DNA from: CALWZE01 sp036644375
GTDB taxonomy: Bacteria; Bacillota; Clostridia; Oscillospirales; Ruminococcaceae
Assembly (NCBI GenBank): GCA_036644375.1
Contig: JAVXQD010000042.1
Coordinates: forward strand, 1-18,398
Direction of reading: 5' to 3'
Length of the DNA: 18,398 bases
Position 1 is the first letter of the stretch, and each line of letters starts with the position of its first letter. Both the position numbers and the translations under genes were made by a program. Below are positions 7,608 through 14,533 of this stretch, piece by piece. The notes under the pieces were generated by a model. It was not told the DNA's origin and ran no database searches. It worked only from the letters and a program-made list of their open reading frames with translations.

Positions 7608-8512
7608 ATGGATGAAAAAGATATAAGAAAACAGAAAAAACGGGATTTTTTAAAAGGATTTTTTATAGCGTTGGTTTTTATTTTGCCGGTATATACCGGA
7701 GCGGTGCTGTTCAGCTCACTTAACACCTTGATATTTCCGCAGACAGAGCAGGCCTCGGAGATAACCGACAAGCTGCCCGTAGCAAGTGTTGCAAAGAGCT
7801 ACAATCTGATGGTTTCGGTATATGACAGCAACCAAAAGGACAAGCTTATGTCCCTTGCGATGCTGAGATTCGATACGGACAGCTATCGGATTATAATGTG
7901 CGCGCTGCCCGTGAGCATGGTTGTGCTTGATGACAAGGCACCGCAGACGCTTGAAGTGCTGTTTGCGTCGCGCGGTATATTGGGCATAGAATCGGCGATA
8001 CGCGAGACATTGAGCGTAAAAATCAGCGGATATATTTCACTTGGAACCGATGAGCTTATGCGAATAATTGACGAGATGGGAGAGCTCGAATACTTTCTTG
8101 CCGATGACATAGCCGTTTATGATGAGAGCGGCATAATCACGTACAGCAAGCATGCAGGTGCATCTCGATTCACGGGAAATGACGTGATAAAGCTTATGGT
8201 GTTCGGAACTCTGACGGGTTCGGATAAAACAGGGATGCATGAAAATTTGTGGAAATCGGCNNNNNNNNNNNNNNNNACAAAGCATTTCCCGAAAAAATAC
8301 TCGCACTTTATTCGAAACACATAAGCGAAATTGAAAGCAATATAAGCGCTGCCGGTATTTACAGCCTGATACGCTCGGCAAAAGCGGTGTGCTCGGATAC
8401 AGGTGCCGAAATTGAAATTTTCAGACTTGACGGAGAGGAGAACGACGGGCGATTTGAGCTTGGAGAAGAATCCAACAGGCGCTTGTGGGTGTATTTTCCG
8501 CAATCTGCGTAA
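7608..8512 (+). CDS. Diverged LytR-CpsA-Psr-like membrane protein, interrupted by an N run
   Basis: About 300 residues, read in one frame up to the N run (8261-8276) and in another after it. The N run therefore does not have the true length, which should be 2 modulo 3 (such as 14 or 17). The N-terminus is basic and cytoplasmic, with a membrane helix at about 17-40. The extracellular part follows the LCP layout: a strand with LMVSVYD, a hydrophobic strand ending in LPVSM, a helix preceding 'GYISLGTDELMRIIDEMG', and a C-terminal segment with FPEKI..SNISAAGIYSL. LCP enzymes transfer cell-wall polymers onto peptidoglycan. Here the usual Pro-Arg-Asp of the catalytic site reads Pro101-Val102-Ser103, so activity is doubtful. 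The Shine-Dalgarno sequence GAGG (7596-7599) supports the ATG. Family assignment rests on pattern and layout only. The next gene, a lipoprotein, is about 100 bases downstream. Confidence 0.7.
8261..8276. other. Assembly gap (16 N)
   Basis: Sixteen undetermined bases lie inside the LCP-like gene. The reading frame after the gap is shifted relative to the frame before it, while both flanks read as one protein family, so the number of N is not the real distance. Confidence 0.95.
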
Positions 8513-8614
8513 TATTTGCATCCCAATGATTCAAATATGGTAATATAAGATACAGAATGAACCAAATGGCGATTATTAATCGTCAATCACAATATCGGAC
8601 AACAGGAAGTAATC

Positions 8615-9232
8615 ATGATGAAAAAGGTATGCCTGATTTCGGCAATTTTTTGCATTGCGTTTGCCCTTTGCGCCTGCGCAAAATACAGGTCAGACAACGA
8701 TGTCTCGGTGTTTGTCAGCCCGACTTTAAACGGCGGTGAAAATCTGCTTGTCGGACAAGCTCCAAGCGCAGCACTGCCCGAGAAAATAGCGCAGACACCT
8801 TCGGTTAAGTTTGGCGTTGACTCAAAAACCGTGTTTACCGCAAACATGCAGTGGGAATTTGTCGACTATGCTTTTGTGAGCGAGGAGCTTACTTTTTATG
8901 TTCCTGAGGCGTGGCGCGATTGCTTCTATTTTGAAATGGAAGAGATACAGGTTGACGATTTTGCGGTCAGGCATTTTCTGTATTATGTCACAGATCCCAA
9001 TACGGATGTCAAGGCGCAGGTATATCGAATTGTGTGTGTCACCTCGGAATACAGAGATAAATACGGTGCGGAATATGGCACACCGCTCGGCACAAGTGCG
9101 AACGGCGCATACTATTACACCGGAATCCCGGTCGCGGAGGATGTTCCCGACGGGTTCACAAACGGAGAGGTGTTTGTCGAGGTGGCAAATGAGATATTGA
9201 GCATGGATTTCAGCGTTGCAATAACAGTATAA
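8615..9232 (+). CDS. Predicted lipoprotein, family not recognised
   Basis: A 205-residue exported lipoprotein. Residues 1-20 are a signal peptide with two Met and two Lys at the start, and the lipobox LCAC places the lipidated cysteine at 21. Another cysteine-rich stretch precedes it in the signal (C6, C13, C19). The mature part has a low-complexity linker (about 22-65) and then a globular domain of about 140 residues with many aromatic residues (ANMQWEFVDYAF, LTFYVPEAWRDCFYFEME). This pattern suggests a beta-rich domain facing the outside. I recognise no catalytic motif. AGGAAG lies 6-7 bases before ATGATG, so either Met could start. It follows the LCP-like gene on the same strand after about 100 bases and may be its partner in the cell envelope; that is inference. 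Confidence 0.85.
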   Translation: MMKKVCLISAIFCIAFALCACAKYRSDNDVSVFVSPTLNGGENLLVGQAPSAALPEKIAQTPSVKFGVDSKTVFTANMQWEFVDYAFVSEELTFYVPEAWRDCFYFEMEEIQVDDFAVRHFLYYVTDPNTDVKAQVYRIVCVTSEYRDKYGAEYGTPLGTSANGAYYYTGIPVAEDVPDGFTNGEVFVEVANEILSMDFSVAITV

Positions 9233-9307
9233 ACAAACTGTCATGAGTTTTCGGAGCAGATGCAAACTGCATTATCCGATAAGAACTTTTGATGGATTTC
9301 TGCGCTG

Positions 9308-9799
9308 TCACCGAGGGAATTTTGTCAGATGACCCTCAGAGGACAGCATCTCATAGCCGTGCTGACGAAGCGCCTCATAGACCCCGATTGCGACCGAGTT
9401 TGACAGATTGAGGCTGCGCGAATCACTTATCATCGGAATTCGCACACAGCGCCCGTAATTGTCGTGCAAAAGCTCTTCGGGCAGCCCCCTGTCCTCCCTG
9501 CCGAAAATCAGATATGAGTTGTCAGGATACTCGATATCGCTGTGTATGCGCCCTCCTTTTGTTGAAAAGAAGAAAAATTCACCTTTGTTTTTTTCGAAAA
9601 ATTCATCGGTGCTTTTATAGTAGGTGATGTCGAGCATATGCCAGTAATCAAGCCCTGCACGCTTCAGCTTTGCATCGTCAATTCGAAACCCCATCGGCTC
9701 TATCAGATGCAGTCTTGCTCCGGTGGCGGCACAGGTTCGGGCGATGTTTCCGGTGTTTTGCGGAATTTGCGGTTCAACGAGCACAATGTTGAGTGTCAT
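9308..9799 (-). CDS. trmL: tRNA (cytidine(34)-2'-O)-methyltransferase TrmL
   Basis: A 163-residue SPOUT-superfamily enzyme. TrmL uses S-adenosylmethionine to methylate the 2'-hydroxyl of the wobble base (C34 or cmnm5U34) in two tRNA-Leu isoacceptors in the cytoplasm. The three family motifs are present: EPQIPQNTGNIART (residues 9-22), IFGREDRGLP (98-107) and IPM..SRSLNLSNSVAIGVYEALRQ (121-146), the last forming the trefoil-knot cofactor site. The length matches the family, which is a single domain without an RNA-binding extension. AGGAG lies just before the ATG. It is a lone minus-strand gene between plus-strand genes. No clear terminator was found in the 75 bases before the converging lipoprotein gene, only a weak hairpin. 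Confidence 0.95.
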   Translation of the reverse strand: MTLNIVLVEPQIPQNTGNIARTCAATGARLHLIEPMGFRIDDAKLKRAGLDYWHMLDITYYKSTDEFFEKNKGEFFFFSTKGGRIHSDIEYPDNSYLIFGREDRGLPEELLHDNYGRCVRIPMISDSRSLNLSNSVAIGVYEALRQHGYEMLSSEGHLTKFPR

Positions 9800-9898
9800 G
9801 ATAGGCTCCTTATTTAATTGAATATTGTTGTTTTGATGCGGATATGCGGATTTTGACCGGGAACAATAATTCCGAAATACAAAGAAAGGGATAATTCA

Positions 9899-10054
9899 AT
9901 GGATATTTTCCGGAATTTGATGCTTAAAACAACGCTTGCCGCAGCGATTGCAGGCGGAATTATGGGCATTGTGTGCAGCACGGTTTCATGTATTAAACTC
10001 TGCGCAATGGAGCAGATGCTGTGCTCGTCCGCACAGTTTAGAGCAAAGCTCTGA
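9899..10054 (+). CDS. Small hydrophobic protein of 51 residues
   Basis: An ATG at 9899 follows AAAGGG at a spacing of 8 bases and opens 51 codons to TGA at 10052-10054. The product starts MDIFRNLMLK, has an Ala/Gly/Ile/Val-rich hydrophobic segment at about 11-30, and ends in a Cys-containing tail (cysteines at 26, 31, 35 and 42) with RAKL. It could be a small single-span membrane protein or the remains of a longer gene. I do not recognise it. It lies in the otherwise empty region between trmL and the SGNH gene, and no clear promoter was found upstream. Confidence 0.45.
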   Translation: MDIFRNLMLKTTLAAAIAGGIMGIVCSTVSCIKLCAMEQMLCSSAQFRAKL

Positions 10055-10237
10055 AATTAGCGGGCGGTTGCTGATTTTAAGCACCCTGTGCAGGACGATG
10101 TGATTAATCGTTATGCGCGGGGCGCTTCAATAACATATTATATGCTCGGTGTTATAATAGTCAATAATTGACGAGGTATGTGCCCGCCGCAGCTCAAATA
10201 AATGCTCGGTCTTTGTCGATATATGAACGAAAAATAT
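10055..10237. other. Non-coding region without assigned features
   Basis: No gene with a ribosome binding site was seen on either strand. An isolated TATAAT (10153-10158) has no -35 box at a suitable distance. The 8-mer TGCTCGGT occurs twice (near 10142 and 10203). Nothing else stands out before the promoter at 10238. Confidence 0.6.
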
Positions 10238-10266
10238 TTGACATTGCCTCTGCGTTCGGCTACAAT
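10238..10266 (+). promoter_or_regulatory. Sigma-A promoter of the SGNH-DUF4358 operon
   Basis: A perfect TTGACA (10238-10243) and TACAAT (10261-10266) are separated by 17 bases. Transcription should start near 10273, giving a leader of about 88 bases before the ATG at 10361. Confidence 0.88.
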
Positions 10267-10360
10267 TTCTCTATGTAATGCTTATTGAATAATGCTGTTT
10301 GAATACGGTATTATATCAAAAAATGTGAAATTGAACGTATTTTCGTTTAAGGAGCCGTGA

Positions 10361-11218
10361 ATGGCAAAGAGGAAACTGACACCGGAGGAACGGAAAATCC
10401 GCAAAAGAAAGCTGATGATTCGAAGAATTGTCTTCTTCTCTGTTTGCGCGTTGATTCTTGTGCTCATAATAGCATTGCTCGTCATATTGGCAAGAGCTGT
10501 TTTCATAAAAAAAAATACGCCGAAGCCGGAGGGCTTTTCGCAAATCGGTCCCGCCGCAATCGTCGAAAATGCCGAGCTGTCGCACTTTGAGCGGCTGTAT
10601 GACTATGCGTCGCCCGTTCCCGAATCCGAGGCGGTGCCGGATACATATTTCACCGATGCACTTTTTTTGGGCGATTCACGAACCCTGGGTCTGTCGATGT
10701 ATGATGCAATAGCCGGCTCAAGAACTCTTGCGAGCGGCAACGTCAGCGTTGACACGGCAATGAGCTTTAAGTTCGGAGACAAAAAAGTCACACTGCCCGA
10801 CGTTCTGGCGGAAAAGCCATTTTCCTCGGTGTATATGGCATATGGGCTGAACGAGCTGGGGTGGCCATATATGGACGCGTTTATCAGTGCATATTCGGGA
10901 CTTATTGATCAAATCAAGGCAGTACAGCCGCTGACCACGATATATGTAGAGGCAATTTTGCCCGTTTCGGCGAATAAAAATGCCGCAAGTGAATATTTTA
11001 ACAATAAGAATATCGACGCGCACAATGAAGCACTTTTGAAGATGTGCGCTAAAAAGAAAGTGTACTTTGTTGATTTGAACGCTGCATACAAGGATGAATC
11101 GGGCGTTCTGCCGGCCGGCTCCACTTCAGACGGAATCAATCTCAATACAGATTGTTTCGATATATGGTGCTCTTATCTAAAAACTCATACTGTAAAAAAG
11201 GAGTTCTACACAAATTGA
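10361..11218 (+). CDS. SGNH/GDSL-like membrane-anchored protein
   Basis: A 285-residue protein with a very basic cytoplasmic N-terminus (1-22), one membrane helix (about 23-47) and an external SGNH-hydrolase-like domain (about 95-285). SGNH enzymes are esterases or acetylases acting on lipids or sugars. Block I is present as G104-D105-S106 (LFLGDSRTLGL), block III as YGLNELG with N164. The block V position that should read D-x-x-H is D257-G258-I259-N260, so the catalytic His appears replaced by Asn. AAGGAG at about 10349-10354 supports the ATG. The next gene, a DUF4358 lipoprotein, overlaps by four bases. In many clostridia such pairs accompany an MBOAT acyltransferase and a role in polymer acetylation is suspected; no MBOAT gene is present here. 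Confidence 0.85.
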   Translation: MAKRKLTPEERKIRKRKLMIRRIVFFSVCALILVLIIALLVILARAVFIKKNTPKPEGFSQIGPAAIVENAELSHFERLYDYASPVPESEAVPDTYFTDALFLGDSRTLGLSMYDAIAGSRTLASGNVSVDTAMSFKFGDKKVTLPDVLAEKPFSSVYMAYGLNELGWPYMDAFISAYSGLIDQIKAVQPLTTIYVEAILPVSANKNAASEYFNNKNIDAHNEALLKMCAKKKVYFVDLNAAYKDESGVLPAGSTSDGINLNTDCFDIWCSYLKTHTVKKEFYTN

Positions 11219-11679
11219 AAAAGGTAATTATCACATTGACGGCAATAGTCCTCATCTTGTCTCTTGCTGCATGCGGCTCAAAAAATGTTGAAATGGATAT
11301 CGCTGCCGTAAGCAAGGAAATCAGCGGGGCAAGTCTGTTTCTCGATGCCGATCTTCAGTCGGTGAAAGCGGAGAATATAACAGGACAAACAGGCATTGAC
11401 ACAAGCGCGTGCGCGTCGGCGGAATATCACAACGGTGCGGCAGCTACAGGCGAGGAGTGGGGTCTGTTCGAGTGCAACAGCGCCAAGGACGCCGAGGCAA
11501 TGGTAACACAGCTTGAAGCGCACAGAGATTCACTTATGACGACCTACAAGGATTATGCACCCGATGCCGTTCCCCGCATAGAGAATGCGGTAATCATGAG
11601 CAAGGGCCAGTATGTTGTCTTTATTACAGCCGAGAAATATGCCGAAGCACAGAAAATAGCGGACAAATATTTCGCTTAG
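11215..11679 (+). CDS. DUF4358 domain lipoprotein
   Basis: A 154-residue predicted lipoprotein of the DUF4358 family, function unknown. The chosen start is TTG at 11215, which follows AAGGAG (11198-11203) after 11 bases and overlaps the TGA of the upstream gene as TTGA, a sign of translational coupling. A longer frame upstream lies inside the SGNH gene and would push the signal peptide inward. The signal peptide runs KKVIITLTAIVLILSL and the lipobox is LAAC, followed by GSK. The mature domain shows the family features: an N-terminal ISGASLF helix, a central strand pair, a long helix (AEAMVTQLEAHRDSLM) and a closing 'GQYVVFITAE' strand. It probably acts outside the cell with the SGNH protein. 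A terminator follows 35 bases after the stop. Confidence 0.88.
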   Translation: MKKVIITLTAIVLILSLAACGSKNVEMDIAAVSKEISGASLFLDADLQSVKAENITGQTGIDTSACASAEYHNGAAATGEEWGLFECNSAKDAEAMVTQLEAHRDSLMTTYKDYAPDAVPRIENAVIMSKGQYVVFITAEKYAEAQKIADKYFA

Positions 11680-11714
11680 CTGTAAAGATGGATTTGCAAA
11701 TCGGTTAAATTATT

Positions 11715-11754
11715 AAAAAACACAGGGACGCCATAAACGCCCCTGTGTTTTTTT
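11715..11754 (+). terminator. Rho-independent terminator after the DUF4358 gene
   Basis: CACAGGG (11721-11727) pairs with CCCTGTG (11741-11747), extended by the A run before and T7 after, and by an inner CG/CG pair. It closes the SGNH-DUF4358 transcript and may also work in the reverse direction. Confidence 0.9.
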
Positions 11755-11940
11755 GCGGATAATCGAATAAAAGCCTTAAATCATGGAATTTGTCAATTTT
11801 TGAAAAATAGTTGTCGAAAATTGTGCGGTTATGCTAAATAGCTGTGAAAAACTCAACTGTAATCGGAAAAACAATGAAAAATAAATTTAGTAATATATGT
11901 TAAATTAGTGCAATTAGCTTTAAAATAACAGATTTTTATC
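11755..11940. other. AT-rich intergenic region
   Basis: No gene is seen on either strand. The stretch is notably AT-rich and contains CAATTTT and AAAATTG in inverted orientation (about 11795-11824). It also has one exact match to the Spo0A-box core TGTCGAA (11812-11818). A match of this length is expected about twice by chance in a window this size, so it is weak evidence. Confidence 0.5.
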
Positions 11941-11969
11941 TGGACTTTTGCACATAACAGTTATATAAT
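11941..11969 (+). promoter_or_regulatory. Probable promoter of the glutaredoxin-glycosyltransferase(-rnf) transcript
   Basis: TGGACT (11941-11946, four of six matches to the -35 consensus) and a perfect TATAAT (11964-11969) are 17 bases apart. The predicted start near 11976 is about 33 bases before the GTG at 12009. No comparable promoter is seen in front of rnfC. Confidence 0.7.
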
Positions 11970-12008
11970 GTAGCTATTCTTGAACAAATTGAAAGGAATG
12001 TTGAATTA

Positions 12009-12272
12009 GTGAAAAAAATCACAATGTTCTATTTCCCATCTTGTCCATACTGCCAAAAGGCAATCAGGCTTAATGAGGAGATAAAAGCAGAGCACAGAGA
12101 ATATGCGGATATTGAAATAGAGATGATAGATGAAAAAAAGCACCCGGAGATAGCGGACAAGTTTGACTATTACTATGTTCCGACCTATTATGTGGGCGGA
12201 ATAAAGCTGCACGAGGGTGCGGCAGATAAACAAAAAATCGAATCGGTGTTCGGCGCCGCTCTGGAATCCTGA
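12009..12272 (+). CDS. Glutaredoxin/thioredoxin-like protein
   Basis: A small cytoplasmic redox protein of 87 residues with the thioredoxin fold. The redox motif C12-P13-Y14-C15 is the glutaredoxin type and follows a first strand (ITMFYF). The cis-proline loop V57-P58-T59 and the closing GG are present, and there is no signal peptide. It probably reduces disulfides, but its reductant and targets are unknown. The start is GTG with AAAGGA 10 bases upstream. The glycosyltransferase begins 7 bases after its stop, so the two are co-transcribed. The position ahead of rnf could indicate a link to redox balance, but that is speculation. Confidence 0.85.
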   Translation: MKKITMFYFPSCPYCQKAIRLNEEIKAEHREYADIEIEMIDEKKHPEIADKFDYYYVPTYYVGGIKLHEGAADKQKIESVFGAALES

Positions 12273-12279
12273 GGAAAAA

Positions 12280-13197
12280 ATGCTTTCAATTTTACTTGCG
12301 ACTTACAATAATGAAAAGTATGTAACGGAACTGATTGACTCAATACTCAATCAGTCTTTTCGTGAGTTTAAGCTTATTATCCGTGACGACAACTCAACCG
12401 ATAAAACCTTTGAGTTGGCGGCTCAATATACCGACGAGCGAATTGTCATGGTGAAAAATGAAGTGCAGAGCGGGAGTGCACAGAACAATTTTTACAAGCT
12501 TTTGCTTGAGTGCAATGACGATTATATCATGTTTGCGGATGCAGATGATTTTTGGCTTCCCGACAAAATTCGGCTTACAATGAATAAAATGCTTGAGCTT
12601 GAGTCGACCTTCGGAAGGTCCTGTCCGCTTTTGGTGCATACGAATTTATCGGTGGCGGATGCCGAGCTCGGAATTATGGCGAAGTCATTATTTGATTATG
12701 AAAAGCTGTCACCCGAGCGGAATTCACTTAAAAATCTGATAGTTCAGAACAACGTGACGGGATGTACGGTTATGATCAACCGCTCACTGCGCGGGTACAT
12801 AAAGCAAAAGCCGGAAAGCTCGGTTATGCATGACTGGTGGGCGGCGCTTGTCGCGGCGGCGTTCGGACAAATCGGGGTTGTGTATGAGCCGACAATGCTC
12901 TATCGGCAGCACGGAAAAAACTCTGTCGGCGCGTATGATGCGCGAAATCCTCAGCTTGCGGTCAAAAAGCTTTCCGACACATCACACGTCAAAAAAACGT
13001 ATGAGTCGATGTTTCGGCAAGCAGAGTGCTTTGCGCAAACATATAGGGATAAGCTTTCCGGCGGGGAATATGAAATGTGCATGAAATATGCGGCAATGCT
13101 GCATCAAAATAAGGTTGGGAAAATAGTTTCAATCGTGCAAAATGGTTTTTATAAAAATACTCTAATACGAAATATCGGTCAGTTTATTGCAATTTAA
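12280..13197 (+). CDS. Family 2 glycosyltransferase
   Basis: A 305-residue GT-A fold glycosyltransferase, cytoplasmic or membrane-associated, that would transfer a sugar from a nucleotide donor to a cell-surface glycan. The chosen start is ATG at 12280 with GAGG 6 bases upstream, because the family core LSILLATYNNEKYV begins right after it. Further motifs are RDDNSTD (35-41) for nucleotide binding, D87-A88-D89-D90-F-W with the DxD metal site, the acceptor-side pattern MHDWWAALVA, and YRQHGKNSVGA near the end. These resemble rhamnosyltransferase-type family 2 enzymes of capsule and wall-polysaccharide pathways; the sugar is not known. The stop is 19 bases before rnfC, without a terminator between them, so it may be transcribed together with the Rnf genes. 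Confidence 0.9.
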   Translation: MLSILLATYNNEKYVTELIDSILNQSFREFKLIIRDDNSTDKTFELAAQYTDERIVMVKNEVQSGSAQNNFYKLLLECNDDYIMFADADDFWLPDKIRLTMNKMLELESTFGRSCPLLVHTNLSVADAELGIMAKSLFDYEKLSPERNSLKNLIVQNNVTGCTVMINRSLRGYIKQKPESSVMHDWWAALVAAAFGQIGVVYEPTMLYRQHGKNSVGAYDARNPQLAVKKLSDTSHVKKTYESMFRQAECFAQTYRDKLSGGEYEMCMKYAAMLHQNKVGKIVSIVQNGFYKNTLIRNIGQFIAI

Positions 13198-13200
13198 GGT

Positions 13201-13208
13201 GAAAGGGG
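13201..13208 (+). promoter_or_regulatory. Ribosome binding site that fixes the TTG start of rnfC
   Basis: GAAAGGGG lies 8 bases before the TTG at 13217. The only longer alternative in this frame, starting at 13187, lies inside the glycosyltransferase coding region and has no such site. Confidence 0.75.
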
Positions 13209-13216
13209 TTTTAAAA

Positions 13217-14533
13217 TTGAGCTTCAATCTTTTTGGAAAACCGAAGGTTCCCGGAGTTTCGGTTCCGCATTTTAAAAATACCAAGGACTGCGTGACATCG
13301 GAGCTGCTGCATCCTAAGCAGGTGACGATGCTTCTGTCTCAGCACATAGGCGCACCTGCATCGGCGTGTGTGCAAAAGGGAGACAGGGTGTTTGTCGGAA
13401 CACTTGTGGGAAAGGCTAACGGTTTTGTTTCCGCAAATGTACACTCATCCGTCAGCGGGTCTGTGTCCGGAATGACAGAGCTTGTCAATCCGTTGGGGGC
13501 AACGGTTACCGGCATCGTGATAGACAGCGACGGCGAGTTCACTCCCGACCCGTCTATTGCACCTCCGGTGGTCAACAGCGCAAAAGAGCTTGCAGATGCA
13601 ATAGCACGCTCAGGACTTGTAGGTCTCGGCGGAGCCGGTTTTCCGACACATGTCAAGCTTTCAATTCCAAAGGATGCGGCGGTTGACACACTCATAATAA
13701 ATGCGGCTGAATGTGAGCCGTTTGTCACAAGCGACTATCGAGAGATGATAGAATTCCCGAAAAGGATTATCAATGGGGTGCGTACGGTCAGAACGCTTCT
13801 CGGTCTCAAAAAAGCAATTATCGCAATAGAGCAGAACAAGCCTCTCGCAATAGAGATATTGACGCGCTTTGCGCAATATAAAGACATAGACATTGTGACG
13901 CTTCCGACGTCATATCCGCAGGGTGCGGAAAAGGTGCTGATTACCAATGTTACGGGGCGCGTTGTTCCTGCGGGCAAGCTGCCGTCAGATGTCGGCTGCA
14001 TTGTGCTGAACACGACATCCGTGTCATTTATCTCGCAGTACCTTGAAACCGGAATGCCTCTTGTCGCAAAAAGAATAACCGTTGACGGAGATGCCGTAAA
14101 GCACTCATGCAACCTCATGGTTCCGATAGGGACTCCGATAAAGGATGTTATTGAGGCCGCCGGAGGATATTTCGGTGAATGCAAAAAGCTGCTGATGGGC
14201 GGACCTATGATGGGAACCGCACTTTACACGGATGACTTTCCGCTTCTTAAAAATAACAATGCGATTCTTGCGCTATCGGAAAATCAGGTTTCGACTATCA
14301 AAAACAACCCGTGTATACGCTGCGGCAGATGTGTAGACAACTGTCCCATGAAGCTGTCTCCCGCCGAAATTCAGGTTGCGTTTGAACACAGTGATGTTGA
14401 TGCACTTAAGCAGCTCGGAGCGGCTAATTGCATCGAGTGCGGAAGCTGCACTTATGTTTGTCCCGCAAAGCGCTCCATAACACAGATGATGAGACTTTCA
14501 AAAGCGGAAATCAGAAAGGCGGCGAGTAAATAA
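13217..14533 (+). CDS. rnfC: Rnf complex subunit RnfC
   Basis: The peripheral, NADH-side subunit of the ion-translocating ferredoxin:NAD+ oxidoreductase. With the TTG start it has 438 residues. The glycine-rich segment G134-LVGLGGAGFPTHVK is the NADH/FMN-binding loop, followed by INAAECEPF (161-169), both shared with Nqo1-type subunits. Two [4Fe-4S] sites lie near the C-terminus: C366, C369, C372, C376 and C405, C408, C411, C415, each ending in CP. The family length is about 440 in clostridia, so the protein is complete. Its stop codon overlaps the rnfD start as TAATG. It is the first of six Rnf genes and follows a glycosyltransferase by only 19 bases. Confidence 0.96.
   Translation: MSFNLFGKPKVPGVSVPHFKNTKDCVTSELLHPKQVTMLLSQHIGAPASACVQKGDRVFVGTLVGKANGFVSANVHSSVSGSVSGMTELVNPLGATVTGIVIDSDGEFTPDPSIAPPVVNSAKELADAIARSGLVGLGGAGFPTHVKLSIPKDAAVDTLIINAAECEPFVTSDYREMIEFPKRIINGVRTVRTLLGLKKAIIAIEQNKPLAIEILTRFAQYKDIDIVTLPTSYPQGAEKVLITNVTGRVVPAGKLPSDVGCIVLNTTSVSFISQYLETGMPLVAKRITVDGDAVKHSCNLMVPIGTPIKDVIEAAGGYFGECKKLLMGGPMMGTALYTDDFPLLKNNNAILALSENQVSTIKNNPCIRCGRCVDNCPMKLSPAEIQVAFEHSDVDALKQLGAANCIECGSCTYVCPAKRSITQMMRLSKAEIRKAASK

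Noticed and set aside
9240..9285. Hairpin CGGA-GCAG..CTGC-TCCG between the lipoprotein gene and trmL as a bidirectional terminator
   Set aside because: The stem is interrupted by a four-base bulge and no T run follows closely on either strand.
10153..10158. TATAAT as a second promoter before the SGNH gene
   Set aside because: The nearest -35-like sequence is 21 bases away, while a near-consensus promoter is present at 10238.
11152..11214. Longer N-terminus for the DUF4358 protein starting at 11152
   Set aside because: It would lie inside the SGNH gene, has no ribosome binding site and would place 21 residues before the signal peptide.
11812..11818. Spo0A box TGTCGAA upstream of the glutaredoxin gene
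   Set aside because: A seven-base match is expected about twice by chance in this window, it lies about 125 bases before the -35 box, and no second box was found.
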